Assembly (NCBI GenBank): GCA_965153355.1
Contig: OZ231127.1
Coordinates: 24,428,001 to 24,492,000 of the forward strand
Direction: 5' to 3'
Source of the DNA: Flaccisagitta enflata
Taxonomy: Eukaryota; Chaetognatha; Sagittoidea; Aphragmophora
DNA length: 64,000 nucleotides
Notes under the pieces: model-generated
Told to the model about the DNA's origin: nothing
What the model saw: only the letters and a program-made list of their open reading frames with translations
Database searches by the model: none
Translations under genes and position numbers: made by a program
Shown: positions 25,673 through 39,261 of the stretch, one piece after another
How the letters are laid out: every line of letters starts with the position of its first letter
Position numbering within the stretch: the stretch's first letter is position 1

Positions 25673-25925
25673 GCGCACATTGCCACTGTTTGATGTTCCA
25701 ACGCAAAAACGATGGAGGATGTTGATGGTAAAATCCAGGTCCAAGGCCTAGTCACCAGCAAGCGCTTTGATGGATACAAGGTCGTCATCTGTTTCTTGCT
25801 GCCCAAAAATGATGATGTTATTCTTCCTTTGTTCACATAGAATCCATTCTGGTACAGGTGCGTCACTTGTTGTTGTAGCTAGGTTGGTTGAACATTGAGC
25901 AGAATAGTGGATTTCATTAACTTTT

Positions 25926-26138
25926 TAGTCGCGTGCTACGCGACTCTACACCCCGCTTTGTTGGTCCGTCCGTCGGTCCGTTGGTCCATCCGTCTGTCGG
26001 TCCGTCCGTCACACTTTACTTTTTCGGCGTTAATAGGGGTTTTGGCCTTAGTGCTCCTGCCCAAATGTTCCACTGACCTCAATTATGGCCCCTGCCCACC
26101 CGCACGCGACTGGGGTAGCCGTGTATCCGGCCTTGTTC
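25926..26138 (-). mobile_element. GGCCGGATACACGGC element, full length
   Basis: TTTTTAGTCGCGTGCTACGCGACT hairpin end, CACCCCGCTTTGT, (GTCCGTCG)n tract, GCTCCTGCCCAAATG, GGCCCCTGCCCACCCGCACGCGAC, GGTAGCCGTGTATCCGGCCTTG. Among the most complete copies here. Confidence 0.8.
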
Positions 26139-26199
26139 TTAGAAGGCTTAAAATTCGGTGTAAAGCTGCTGCAGTTTGACATCAGCTAATGAGGTTTTT

Positions 26200-26767
26200 T
26201 CACCAAGAGCATCCATCCTGATCTTCAATTTGTTTGTGATTGATTTGGCTTGTTTCTTTACTCTTCTGAGACAACTTGCAGTTCTTTCCTTTCAGCTGAT
26301 GTTGTGATTTGGCCATTTTCTTTTGAATGGCATTGTGGTTGCTTTTTCCACTTTTCAATTTTGTGCCATCAAATTTTGGGGTGATTTGTTTCTCCATTTT
26401 CTTATTGAGTGAATCCATCATATCCCTTAAATCCGCCTGATTCTGGTTGTGGCTATCCATGGCAGAAAAAAGAGTCAATGCCAGTTGAGAGAAGTTTGAC
26501 AGAGCCCTCTATTTCTTCAACCCAGGCTTCCCAGCTATCCCAAAGATTGGCCCAATCATCTTGCTTTTGAATCTCTTGCTTAATTTGTTCCCGTACTTTT
26601 TCCATTTTTTGCCAAAGATTGTCAGAGCAGGATGAAACCGAGACTGTTCTTGATAACTCAAAGAGCGGCGCTTGTGCCAACTGCCCCAGTGCTCTGTAAC
26701 ATAAATTCCCTTCAAAAGTTGTTACACATGAGGACCAAAGCTGATTTAAGTCGGACTCTAGATTCAA
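26200..26767 (-). pseudogene. Two overlapping lysine/glutamine-rich frames, possibly retroelement-derived
   Basis: A 104-codon frame (26453-26767; Trp-rich DWANLWDSWEAWVEEIE) overlaps a 92-codon frame (26200-26478; coiled-coil-like NQADLRDMMDSLNKKMEKQ, then a Lys/Gln-rich basic tail) by 26 bases in another phase. The make-up, helical then basic, is like a retroelement ORF1/gag but no family is recognisable. A frameshift between them or two exons are both possible. Confidence 0.3.
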
Positions 26768-27181
26768 AACATATGAGGCGATGAGAGAGTGTGAGACAAC
26801 GATAGCGATTTTTTAGATAACAAAATAAAATCAAGCCAAATGATGACGGTCATTTCTTGACCCTTTCCGTTGACCAATTGAGAAGAAAATTCGAAGTCAG
26901 ATGGAGAATGACAAGATGGAATTTTGAGTATATTTTCAGCCGTATATACCGTTGTTAAGGCAGTTTTTTTACTAATTTTCTTGGAAAGCCGCGAAGGTCG
27001 AAGAGAGATCGTGTCTCTTCGCCACGTCGCTTATTCTTATGTGTCTTTTATGTCATGAGGTGGTGTGCTCTCAGACCTTAGTACAATGGTCAGTCTGTGA
27101 CATTAAGTATAAATGTGTAAAAATACTACCTAGAACAAAACTCTATGTTCACCTTTAAGTAGTGATAGCTATACGTCTAGA

Positions 27182-27340
27182 AACAAGGCCGGATACACGG
27201 CTACCGAAGTCGCGTGCGGGTGGGCAGGGGCCATATTTGAGGTCACCAGACCATTTGGGCAAGAGCAGTGAGGTCAAGGAAATAAAATCATAAAAAAAAG
27301 CAAAGCGGGTTGTAGAGTCGCGTGCACGCGATTAAAAATA
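27182..27340 (+). mobile_element. GGCCGGATACACGGC element lacking the tetranucleotide tract
   Basis: AACAAGGCCGGATACACGGC, boxes, AAATAAAATCATAAAAAAAAGC, then directly AAAGCGGGTTGTAGAGTCGCG and the hairpin end. The (GACC)n tract present in sister copies is absent. Confidence 0.75.
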
Positions 27341-27372
27341 TATAGAAAAAATTTTTTGAGATTTAGAAACTA

Positions 27373-27841
27373 ACAGGGTGTGCAAAAAAATCCGCACTTG
27401 TCATCATTTGTTTTAAAATGACACCTAGAATATGAAATTCTTCAGAATTTATTTTCAAAGTTGAAAATTAGATAATTCTTATACTTTAGATAAAGAAATG
27501 ATGTAAATGTAGTGGAAAGCAGAATACATTCTTAGACCAATAAAGATATAACTAGAATGTTACAAATTTTTTTTTTTTTTGCGAATAGACAGCTATACAG
27601 TCTATGGACAAAACGAGGAGAGTAGATTTTGCTGAGGACATAAAATCCTGTCAAAATCTTATTTTCGGTTTCTTTTTAGATGCATATCTTGGCCATGTAT
27701 GGAAATTATCTTAGCTGTTCTGGATTTCTACTTTTAGTATGACTAACATAAATACTCTGGTTCATATCTTAACTCATAACTCCAATAAAAAATATGGTTT
27801 TTAAACATTTCTCAAAGTGCGAATTTTTTTGCACACCCTGT
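27373..27841. mobile_element. 469-bp mariner-like MITE (ACAGGGTGTGCAAAAAAATCCG)
   Basis: ACAGGGTGTGCAAAAAAAT…ATTTTTTTGCACACCCTGT flanked by TA. Inverted match of about 28 bases. No transposase. Confidence 0.85.
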
Positions 27842-28345
27842 TACTATGAAAGATCTACCATTTGTGACTTATCCTGTCCTTATAGCTGTTTAGAAATGAG
27901 TGTGAAATAAGATGACATACCTTTTTCAAAACAGAGTAAAATATAGAATGGAATCTGTCTTTGACAACAGTCAGCATGGATTTAGTAAAAGTTTTGTTAG
28001 ATTTTGTTGGTGACTACAGATTTTTTTCATGCTCTAGCACACAAGTGTCCCCTTTAGTCCTGATCCTACTCTTGTTGAAAACCTTTTGCTAAAAATTAAG
28101 CATCTGGGGTAGGGAGCATGAGTGTCATAAATCAAATAAAAAGTTGCGCAAAAATTCTTGTGACATATCTTGTTAGGATTTATTTTGAGGCTTGGCAAAT
28201 TGTAACTAAGCCAGTTGGAAGCACAGCGCAGCACAGCACAGCACAGCCTAGGTAGGACATCCAATGAAGTTCTCTAAAAAAGAAGCACCTCACCTTGTTG
28301 ATATTTTTTGCAGAAAGTGGACCTAAACTTTTATCCTAGGTAGTA

Positions 28346-28925
28346 ACAGGGTGTGCAAAAAATTTGGTATTTACACATTATCACAAAAACCATACTTCTA
28401 GGTGACGTAATAAGCTAAAATTTGAAATGCAGTCTCTGTTAATGTTAAAATGCATAGGTTTTGTGTTCAACCTCCCTGGTTTGCCAAAAAGGGAGTTATG
28501 CTAAGAGCACACTTCCCAATTTTACGAGATTTTTACCTGCAAAAAATAGTCAAGAACAGCAATTATGTATAGCCAAGAATACTACATTTACTATTATCAC
28601 AATGAAGTTAATGAACTCTGTAATACATCAATGAAACAGGACAACCATTCTGCCTATAAATTTTGGTCTCAGCATTTAAAAAAACCTGCAAAATCAGTCA
28701 AGAATGCATCATCATTTTCTGTTGGTCCATCAACAGTAATATTTTTTAAGGCCACTGTGAATATACCATCCCTGCCCTTTATCAATCTCATTCTACATAT
28801 TATTGCTGCCTATTCCCTAATGAACTTTTAAAAATAGCTAACCAATGTATTTAACCCCGATTTTGATGGAAAAAGAGCATTTGCATGTATTCTTACATCT
28901 GTACCAAATTTTTTGCACATCCTGT
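28346..28925. mobile_element. 580-bp mariner-like MITE, related family
   Basis: ACAGGGTGTGCAAAAAATTTGG…CCAAATTTTTTGCACATCCTGT flanked by TA. The outer 16 bases are as in 27373-27841; the interior differs and holds short frames without known domains. Confidence 0.82.
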
Positions 28926-28963
28926 TACGCATTCATGTTGCTGCAGTGTTGATTCTGTGTGTG

Positions 28964-28964
28964 C

Positions 28965-29053
<89 letters not shown>
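28964..29053. repeat. (GT)n microsatellite
   Basis: About 85 bases of GT with one TTT interruption, just outside the right end of the MITE at 28346. Confidence 0.95.
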
Positions 29054-29054
<1 letters not shown>

Positions 29055-29486
29055 ATTTATGTTCGAGTGTGTGTATACTACGTAACGTGGGTCACTTGTT
29101 AAATAATCAACGACTATCTGAAATGATTAACTCAAACATTGACTGACGCGATCATACTTTTTGAAGGATGATACATACTTATTTTCGATTGATGATGTCT
29201 TTTAATCAGCTTTAAAAGAATCCGGGCGATTAACATTACGTCACGTGCACCTAATCACGATTAATATTGGGTGGGCTAAATAGACTGGAATTGAATTATT
29301 TCTTTGAACGACTTCTACCTTGGAAATAAGTCCTCGTTCACCTTTAAGAAGCAATAAATACACTAGTAGTAATAATAAGTGGAAAAAATTGGCAGCACCT
29401 CACCTCCAACCAGTCGCCCAAGGGCAATATGTGGTCAGCATTACCCGTTGCCCTGCTTTGCATGATTGTAAATTTGAGCGAGAGGA

Positions 29487-30892
29487 AGCAGGGCAGCAGC
29501 TCCGAAGGGAACAAAGTCCTGTAGAACACAGGGGGGCTTTTGTTTGTCTGTTTGTTCGTCTGTCCATCCATCTATCCCCCAGGCTCTCTTAGGCCTTAAA
29601 TCCACCCACTCTGGCCTGAAATCTGCCCTCTTATCTCGAATTTGAGAGGGCCGATTTCAGGCCTGATTCTCAAATTCAAGATTCAAATTCGAGGACTCTC
29701 AAATTCGAGATAAGAGGGCAGATTTCAGGCCTGAGAGGGCAGATTTCAGCCCTGAGAGGGCAGATTTCAGGCCTGAGAGGGCAGATTAAAAGCCTGAGAG
29801 GACAGATTTCAGGCCTGAGGGCAGATTAAAGGCCTGAGAGGACAGATTTCAGGTCTGAAAGGGCAGATTTCAGGCATGAGAGGGCAGAATGAGGGCCTGA
29901 GAGGGTAGATTTCAGGACTGAAAGGGTAGATTTAAGGTCTGAAAGGGCAGATTTCAGGCCTGTGAGGGCCTGAGAAAACTAACAAACGGACGAATGAACG
30001 ACTATCTTGGCCATAAAGATCCGGAGAGCTTTAAAGTGTCATAACTCAACTAATTCTAATCGCAGTGAGATGATTTTTTTTCTTCCAAATTCATATCTTC
30101 AAAAAATCTATCAAATGAGACCAAGCTGGTTCCTGTATCTTTATTCGTTTGGAAATGAGAACCGAATCAAGAAAACATTTGCTTTTTGCAAGTGTGGTGG
30201 GCAAATTTTTGTTGTTTATGGAAGATGGTGCGCTGGCGGAATGCGCCAATGTACTAAAAAATCTATGAGCAAAGCTCATTTAGGGTTAGCCCAGATCAAT
30301 CTGGATCTGAATCCAATTCAAAACTCAAAGATTCAAACAGAAAACCTGCAGACACACTGGAAAACAACATTCAAAGTAGGGCTGAAATGAATAACATTAA
30401 ACACTCCAGAGTACCTCCAGTCTCTCTACAAGTCCATGCCAAAGCTTATGAAAGTGTTGATGTTGTTGTTGTTGTTGCCACTTGGGAGGAGTGGAAGTTT
30501 CCCATACTTTCGTATAGTAAGGGGCGTTCTGCCTGCTAACGCAGTTACGCAGATACACCATTCGAGGCGCCCCTGTCCGGTTCCATTGTCACCCTCCCGT
30601 CCCCCCTTCCAACCCTCCCCTCTAGCTAGCTGTTAAGCTGGATTCACCAGGCAACACCTCCTAGAGCCCGATCGCCCGGTTGAGAATTCCAACCACCGTT
30701 GATGGAGGCCCAACATGGTCATACTTAATATAAGATGCATTTTGATATGTTTGCTGCTCACTTCCGGTCAACAAATTAATTCATACACCTACTGTCCGGA
30801 TCTTTATGGCCAAGATAGTAATGAACGGACAAACAAATGTCCCCGTGTTCTACAGGACTTGGTCCCCTTTGGAGCCGCTGCCCGAAAGCCAA
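29487..30892. mobile_element. 1.4-kb TIR-bounded minisatellite element
   Basis: Left end GGGCAGCAGCTCCGAAGGGAA, GTCCTGTAGAACACAGGGG; right end CCCCGTGTTCTACAGGACTT, CCTTTGGAGCCGCTGCCC. Inside: about sixteen units of GAGGGCAGATTTCAGGCCT (29630-29970) and an inner stretch with an unremarkable 127-codon frame at 30007-30390. Confidence 0.65.
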
Positions 30893-31203
30893 AGGTTCCG
30901 ATTCCAACAGAAAATATCTCAGCATCCATTAAGACAATTCGGCTGAAACTCGAAACCACCTTCGTCTATGATAACTGAAACGGCATTTAAACCGTCACAG
31001 AAGATTAGGACACTGCAATCGGTTGACAATGCCTCCACAGTTTGGCCGACTGCATCCGCATCCCACAAAATTTGACGAGCTGATACACATGGACGTCACC
31101 AACATCCTCTCCGAGTTTCATCTGCCCCAGTCAACGGGTCTCCAAAAATTTGTCAACAGGTTTTCATCAGTGGAAGAAAAAAAGATAATCAAGTCTCAAA
31201 TCA

Positions 31204-31417
31204 ACAAGGCCGGATACACGGCTACCGAAGTCGCGTGTGGGTGGGCAGGGGCCATATTTGAGGTCACTAGACCATTTGGGCAAGAGCAGTGAGGTCCAAA
31301 AATAAAAATCATAAAAAAAGTAAAATGTGACGGACCAATTGACCGACCAACCGACTGACCGACCGACGGACGGACGGACAAAGCGGGGTGAAGAGTCGCG
31401 TGCACGCGACTAAAAAT
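31204..31417 (+). mobile_element. GGCCGGATACACGGC element, full length
   Basis: Intact head, both boxes, AAATCATAAAAAAAGTAAAATG, (GACCGACC)(GGAC)n tract, AAAGCGGGGTGAAGAGTCGCG and the hairpin AGTCGCGTGCACGCGACT followed by AAAAA. Confidence 0.8.
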
Positions 31418-31461
31418 TAATCATATAAGGTCAATATTTGTTCGGCCAGTAAATGGTAAGT

Positions 31462-31692
31462 AAGGGCCTATCGCGTCTGTTCCCGTGTAACGTGGTTGCA
31501 GTGTGAACACAGTTTCATGAATTTCAACCGTCCCATGAGGGAGGGAGCAAAGTGAGTGAGCGAGCCCGTGAACGGAGCGTAGCGGAGCGCTGCAAAGCGA
31601 GTAAGCGGAATGAGCGGTGCGAGCGAACGAAAGTAGCGACCGACCGAGTGGCCCGTTCAAAACGCGATTGTCACGAGTAGAAACAGGACCTA
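31462..31692. repeat. GAGCG-rich dispersed repeat, copy 1
   Basis: TGTTCCCGTG-AA-G, CCCATGAGGGAG, GAGCGAGCCCGTGAACGGAGCG, GCGGTGCGAGCGAACGAA, GTGGCCCGTT, GCGATTGTC. The same blocks in the same order are at 37247-37462. Confidence 0.8.
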
Positions 31693-31699
31693 AGTATTC

Positions 31700-32590
31700 T
31701 GCATTTCTGCTTTTGATACATGTCAAAGCAGCCACCCATTTGGGCAGGGGCAATTATGCAAAAACTGCTTTCGATTAACTAATGTTTCAGACTGACCAAT
31801 AGACTGAAGCATGGACCGCGTATCTGCGATAGAATAAGGCTTCAATTTAGCAAAATGCAGATGTATGTAATGCGAGGAATAAACCGTCACTCTTGGTCTT
31901 GTCTAAGAACCTGTATTTGAAAAGGATTAATATAAAGTCTTGACACTAAATAAAAAGGATTAAATACCGTCTTGTCAATCATACTTTTCTTTCAATGTAA
32001 ATAGATATGATTCTGCCAGTTCAGTTGACAATTGGTTGGTTGGTCCGTCACTCAGTTGACAAAATAAAGGCCACCACTCCAACTCAAGCGTAAGATCAAC
32101 CCAAAAGACAGTCCGGGGCAAACGCTACTACACTCTAGACCTAGTCTCTACTCTCTAGCTTGCGTCCCTTTATGTACCACGCGTGCTCTGTCGCTTTTTC
32201 TTTGATGAAATAAACGCAAGAACTAATCGCACTCTTAGTTGGTTCGGTCTCGTTTAGATAGTACTGAAAATCAGACAACTTAATTTGGAAAAAAGCCTGA
32301 CCGGGCAACGATGCGTCCGGGCTGTGTCTCAGCGTGTATTGATCAAGTGACATAATGTTGTCCAACTTTCATATGACACGGTTCTTTTAAATACGAGATT
32401 TTCACTGCCACAGCCAGTTTTTCACTCAGTAGATAAATTGGTCAGACACCTTCATTGACCTATCCAGAATGTGTGGATGTGCACTTTCATCGAGAATTTG
32501 CATGGAAATTTCATAGGGATGACTTTTATAGTGTATAAGGTATGATTATGAGGTTAGGAATACAACTTTTCTGAAGAAAATTATCGTTTA
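31700..32590. other. Intergenic, no gene seen
   Basis: Unique-looking sequence with one short (GGTTGGTCCGTC) patch; no exon supported. Confidence 0.4.
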
Positions 32591-32600
32591 TCACAACACA

Positions 32601-32753
32601 AGGCTCGCGGAAAACTCTTAATTTGCATAGAAAATGACTTATTAAAAAAACTAAAAACATGGCCCTCTTCTAAAGACATTTAAGAAGGAAGCCATGTTCT
32701 TAGAAATGCAAAAAAATTCATTTTGAAGCAGATTAAGAGTTTTCCGCGGAACC
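32601..32753. mobile_element. Short foldback element
   Basis: AGGCTCGCGGAAAACTCTTAAT and ATTAAGAGTTTTCCGCGGAACCT are inverted, with further pairing inside (ACATGGCCCTCTTCT / AGAAGGAAGCCATGT). The whole 153 bases can fold into one hairpin. Confidence 0.7.
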
Positions 32754-33022
32754 TCCTTACAATTTTTATCACTCAATTTTCAGTAAAACGATTTACTATT
32801 GCCTCTCTTTTTCTCAGTATGTCGTTTATGAAACGTATCCCAGCCACAAATCTGAGTTGTAAAAGAGCGCTGATATGATCACTGCTCAGAATTTGCAGAG
32901 GAAAGCATTACTGTGAAGGGATATCCCAGGTTTAATGCAAAAATATGTCTGACAAAAATATCGCGCGATCGCGCCGAGCGTGTCATATGTATGGAGAGAC
33001 AGATGGACGAACAGACGGGTGA

Positions 33023-33470
33023 AAAGACTCTCAAAACATGTTGGTTGATCATTTGTTTCAGTATAGGATCTCACTGTGGCCATAAACAGCCGAGAAACGC
33101 GGTTTTTGCACAGGCGTAATGGACCAACAGACCGATGGACCGATGGTCGGACCGACGGACGGACAGACCCTCTTATAGAGATGCGTTCCTGACGGCCGCA
33201 TCTAAAAAGTCGAAGAATACCTTCGGCTTTTTGAGACCTACGGCGGAATTCAGATTTCCCTTTTTTTAGATGCGTCCGTCAGGAACGCATCTCTAGAAGA
33301 GGGTCTGTCCGTCCGTCCGTCCGTCCATCCGTCTGTCCATCCGTCCGTCCGTCCGTCCGTCCGTCGGTTACACAAACGCAAAAACCGCGTTTCTCGGCTG
33401 TTTTTTGGCCACGGTGAGATCCAACACTGAAACAAATGATCAACCAACATGTTTTAAGAGCCTCCTTTAC
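33023..33470. repeat. Large inverted repeat, ~200-bp arms
   Basis: Left arm 33023-33210 (AACATGTTGGTTGATCATTTG … AGAGATGCGTTCCTGACGG…GCATCTAAAAAG) and right arm 33263-33470 are inverted copies with a ~52-bp spacer. Each arm carries its own (GGAC)n run of different length and an AGACCCTCTTATAGAGATGCG block, which also ends other elements (17284, 54955). Confidence 0.85.
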
Positions 33471-33860
33471 TACTTAGAGGCCGAAAATAAGGAACAATGA
33501 AAAATATTGATTTTCTTTCTCCCCTACGTTTCATAAAGTCGAATTACGTTAATTCGACTTTTTTCCAATTACTGACTTTACCGACTGTCCTCCAACGCAA
33601 CTTAACTCACTGTTTTATTGCTGTCTAAGACAGCGTCCCCCCGAAGGCAACATTTGTGTTTCAAAGACGGTCAAAATGTAAATTATGAATGAATGGAAAT
33701 GGAAAAACAAGTGAATAAAAGTGATTCAGATAGCTCAGACAAAACATCAAAAAGAAAAATTTGCATTTATTTAGCAAGAAGGATAAAGTTTAGCCAATGT
33801 CATTGAAGAAAATTCATGGAAAATATCTATTTTTTCATTTTTGGTCACTGACAGGGGGCC

Positions 33861-34002
33861 GGTCTAAATTCTGAATTTGCATATAAAATGAAAACATGAA
33901 AAAACAAAGAACATAGTTCTCATCCGATATTGATTGCAGAAAGAACTATGTCTTCCAAAATGCAAAATTTCCCTGTGTATGGCTTTCCTAGAATTTAGAC
34001 CA
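33861..34002. repeat. Foldback hairpin
   Basis: GGTCTAAATTCTGAATTTGCAT pairs with the far side (GCAAAATTTC…TAGAATTTAGACC) and AGAACATAGTTCT with AGAACTATGT inside. Confidence 0.6.
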
Positions 34003-35470
34003 CAGAAGATGAAAAAATGAAAAAGTGTAAGAAGAATTTTGCTAAAAAGCATCATTTTCCTGCTTGTTTCCATGTGTATTGCATGGTTCAATTACTTCTT
34101 AGGTCAGAATATCTTGTCCTGTCTTTAGAGACAAATTGTCTACTAAAAGCATTCCAGATTCATTTTTGTCCTGATAATGATGCAAAATGTATGGTGAAAC
34201 ACCTTATTTTCCTTCGAAAATTTGCCGTCCGAAATAAATTCATTAATCCAGTTAAACATCATATGTCACATGCGAGGGTAGGAATATCATGTTTCGAACA
34301 CTTCTGAAGAGAGCCTGATATGACGACGGACTGAGGGGGGGAGCGCATCAAACCTGCTGGTAATGCTACAGTCATTGTCGCTAATGTATCGAAGTAACGA
34401 TTGTGTCTCAGAACAGTTGGAAGGAATGTTGTCTCTAACACTAATTTGCAATTTTGCATAACGTCCGAGGATGTTTTTCGCAAAACAAAAATGGAAGATA
34501 AATGAAATTTGAAAAAGAAAAACAATGGTTTTAAAATTAATGTTCCCATGCTGTGTTAGCGTTATGAAAAGATCGAAAGAACTTTTGCATATTGACACAC
34601 CCGTGTTATTCATGTCAAAATCAGTTTTTTTGCAATACAAATGAACATGTTATTCCAGTTTGGATCATGACCTCGTGACAAATGATTCACAGAATCAATG
34701 ATAACCATGAGCTATGATGGGAAAATACAAAATTTTTTGGGCCATGATTTGATAAAATAAATTGATAATGAATGGGGTCAAATGTCAGAACAATGAATGA
34801 ATTGAGAAGAACTAATGAAATATGTAAAAAACGATCGACCTTTCTATGCAGCAATTCCTAATTTCAACATGCTGTAGAAAAATACAATTTCAAAAAAAAA
34901 ACAATGCAAAATTTGTACTGGTACACAGTGAAAATGGCTCACATGGCAGACCATGGTGTTTCTTTAGAATAGGTGTGAACTGTGATGGTCGGTCGGAAAC
35001 GCAAAATTTGGATGCAAATTCGGCTGAAATTGCGACTTCGAAGCATCACGGCCCCTGCCCAGCCACACTACAGCTGCTGCTCAAACACATACTGCCCCTG
35101 CCCTTCAGTGAGCTACTACTTATCGGGCGTGAACCCGGCCATGTGTATCTAGAAACTTGCTATAGAAGGCCAAGTGGGGTCAAATGTTTGCGTTGAACCG
35201 AAAAAAGTTGAGCATAATTCAATGAAGATGTGAGAGGGTGTGCGACAGTGCGAGTGAGTATATATGAATGTAAATGTCCGAGCACGCATGTGGGCCTGTG
35301 AGAAGTTTATCCAAGACGGGATTGTCAGCCTTTTATCATTTTCTCTTGGCGGGGGAGAGAGGGATTGGGAAATGGGCAGTTAGGCACAGTTTCTATTTCT
35401 CGCGATGTGTATACAAAGCATTCTTTGCACGAAGTATTCTCTGTATTCGGTGTACAGAATTTGTCATTCC
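34003..35470. other. Intergenic, no gene recognised
   Basis: Several 70-120-codon frames on both strands without known domains or good splice sites; fragments of the GGCCGGATACACGGC family at 35030-35150. Confidence 0.4.
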
Positions 35471-35499
35471 TGAGTTAATTCAATTTGACACCTACGGCC

Positions 35500-35880
35500 T
35501 TCTTCGGCGGCGGTGCAGCCGAGTTTTCGCTTGCGCATCTGCTTTCCGCTTCAGCACTTCTTCCTCATCTCGAAACGATCTTAATCCTCAGCTCCTCACC
35601 CAAAAGTCCCTCTTTCTTCTCCCAAATCTTGAAAATTGAGCAGTTTCAGTTTGTATCATCATCCAATCCTAAATCCCCCTAAGAAATCAGTTAGCAACCA
35701 CCCATCATCTTCTCATCCACCTTTCTCTCCCTTACCATCTCGCCTTCCTCCTCCTCCTCCTCCTCCTCCCTCTCCTCCACCTCCAGCTCTCTCATCTGCT
35801 TCTTCGAGAAAGGGGGAAAGTTTACTGTTGAGTTTTAAACACTAAAGGACGGTTTCGATATTTCATTCAGAGGATCATGA
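35500..35880. other. GC-richer, pyrimidine-rich block; possible promoter or minus-strand exon
   Basis: GGCGGCGGTGCAGCCGAG followed by a long CTTCCTCCTCCTCC run. On minus, a short Glu-rich frame (35722-35793, ELEVEEREEE) sits between a CGAAGAAGCAG acceptor-like site and an ATG|GTAAGGG donor. This could be an acidic coiled-coil exon or only a (GAG)n repeat. Confidence 0.25.
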
Positions 35881-36007
35881 GTGTTCATTTGTTATTGAGG
35901 TAACTTGGGTTCATATCGCCAACTTTTCACCACGTAGGTGGCAGCTCATATTTCCGTTGGATGGCTTGATATTTTGGACGTCTTTGACAACCAAATGAGC
36001 AGCGGAT

Positions 36008-37199
<1,192 letters not shown>

Positions 37200-37246
37200 C
37201 TGAATGAAAATGACGAAGGGCGTGTTTCTAATTTCTAGATGAAAAA

Positions 37247-37462
37247 CGCGTTTGTTCCCGTGAAATGCGGTAACAGTGTGAACACTTATTCAAGAATTTC
37301 AAAAATCCCACGAGGGAGTGAGCGAAGAGAGTGAGCGAGCCCGTGAACGGAGCGAAGCGAGCATAGCAAAGTGGAGCGCTGCGGAGCGACTGAGCGGTGC
37401 GAGCGAACGAATGTAGCGAACGACCAAGTGGCCCGTTTAAAATGCGATTGTCTCCGACTAGA
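37247..37462. repeat. GAGCG-rich dispersed repeat, copy 2
   Basis: Aligns end to end with 31462-31692. Dense GAGCGA/GAGCGC hexamers. Confidence 0.8.
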
Positions 37463-37589
37463 AACGCCTCCGAACAGAGATTGTACGTAGACAATCGCAT
37501 CAGCGGTGAGCCGCAAGCCCCAGCTTTGTCCCTTCATGTCACTGTATGGAAAACTCCATCCTTTATGGAAAACTAGGAGTGGTGCGCGT

Positions 37590-37922
37590 ATCAACTAGTC
37601 AGTGAGGGTTCACAAGGCCCCTCTTCCATTTTTTAAGTTTGGGTATCGTGAGGGCTTTTGTTCCACCTATCATCAAACACGCCCGGATAAACGGGCCAAG
37701 GGTGCACTGCGTCTAAGCTTTTTCCATTCGAGCGTTGCCGACAAGAATAGAGCTTTGTCATGTTAAGAGGTGGTCATCAACTCACCTAGGACGCATTCCC
37801 AGAACCCACCCTACACAGTTGTGTGAAAAACAAGAAGTGATGCGCGTATGAACTAGTCAGTGAGAGTTCACAAGACCCTATCCATTTAATCCCGCTTAGG
37901 TGTAGTGAGGGATATTGTTCCA

Positions 37923-37930
<8 letters not shown>
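37590..37930. repeat. Two direct copies of a GCGCGTATNAACTAGTCAGTGAG repeat
   Basis: Copies at about 37583-37665 and 37836-37925 share ACTAGTCAGTGAG-GTTCACAAG and TAGTGAGGG-TTGTTCCAC; a weaker third is at 39866-39905 (GTATAGTGAAGGATATTCCACC). Confidence 0.6.
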
Positions 37931-38216
<286 letters not shown>

Positions 38217-39240
38217 TGTACCCGTTCGCTGGCGATTTTTCCTTCGAGTTGGACGTTGGCGCCTCTGCCAGGAGCGACGCGCGAAAAATGTTGACGACGA
38301 ACGAAAAATTTCATTTCGTCATATGTGAACGGTGGTTTATGTGACAATTTACGATTTTGATTGGATAATGGTTTTCTTTTGTTTAGCAATCTTCATCGTC
38401 GTTTCAAACTTTGTCGATGAGACTACGAGTGTATAAATGTCGCCGTCCGGGCGATGATGTCATGTATTTTATTCATATTGTCGTTTTATCAATGACATGA
38501 TAATGCATATCGGTCTATGATGACATGAACCAGACTGTCGACATTTCACACCATACATTGAATGAACCGGGGAACTTGTTCATCGATATTGTTTCCATAG
38601 CGCAGTTCCTGTATCTACTTATGTTTTCACCCAACATGATTGTCAACGTATAAATCTGTAAAAAAGAAAGGTTTTGTCATCTTGCTATGGAAATAATAAG
38701 TGACAAATTGCGCGCGGCGAGTTTCAGGGCTTTGGCTAATGGGAAAAAGTCCATAACTGTCAGAATGGACGACTTCAGCGGAAAAGAAGGCCTTCGGCAA
38801 AAAAAGGCCTACTTTATGACTGGGCTGAGGGTGGTCATTTGGATCAGAGAAAAGAATTGATCATTTATGCAGGATCTTCCCTCATTCCCAATGACATAAC
38901 TGTGTCAACAACAGGCAATATGAACACCTCGTATAGCCCAGAAATCCACCTTCTAACACAATTCATAAGGGAAAGATGTAGACGGTTATCAACGATTTGG
39001 TTGAAAAAGTTAATGCGTCATCTAATAAGATACATGAATTACAATCCCGTTTCAATTTATTACTGAGCGACGTAACTGGCATTTAATGGTTGCTTGGGTA
39101 TTATTGGGGCACCCTTCCGATGGGGCTTTGGCTAAATTAGTGAAAGGCTTTTGTTTCTACATTTGTTCTTTGAGTCTTATCTATTCTAGATTCGTTTCTT
39201 TGTTACATACATGATGAATTGATGATTAAACTACAGCATG
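38217..39240. other. Intergenic, one possible small exon
   Basis: 38217-38390 has a coding-like composition on both strands (plus: MYPFAGDFSFELD…; minus: KPPFTYDEMKFFVRR…) but no decisive splice sites. The rest shows nothing. Confidence 0.25.
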
Positions 39241-39261
39241 CGACATAAGACGCCCCATCAG

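Noticed and set aside
30715-31292. Two plus-strand frames with a signal-like start and a His/Pro-rich stretch
   Set aside because: The first overlaps the inverted end of a minisatellite element and the second runs into a GGCCGGATACACGGC element. No known domain.
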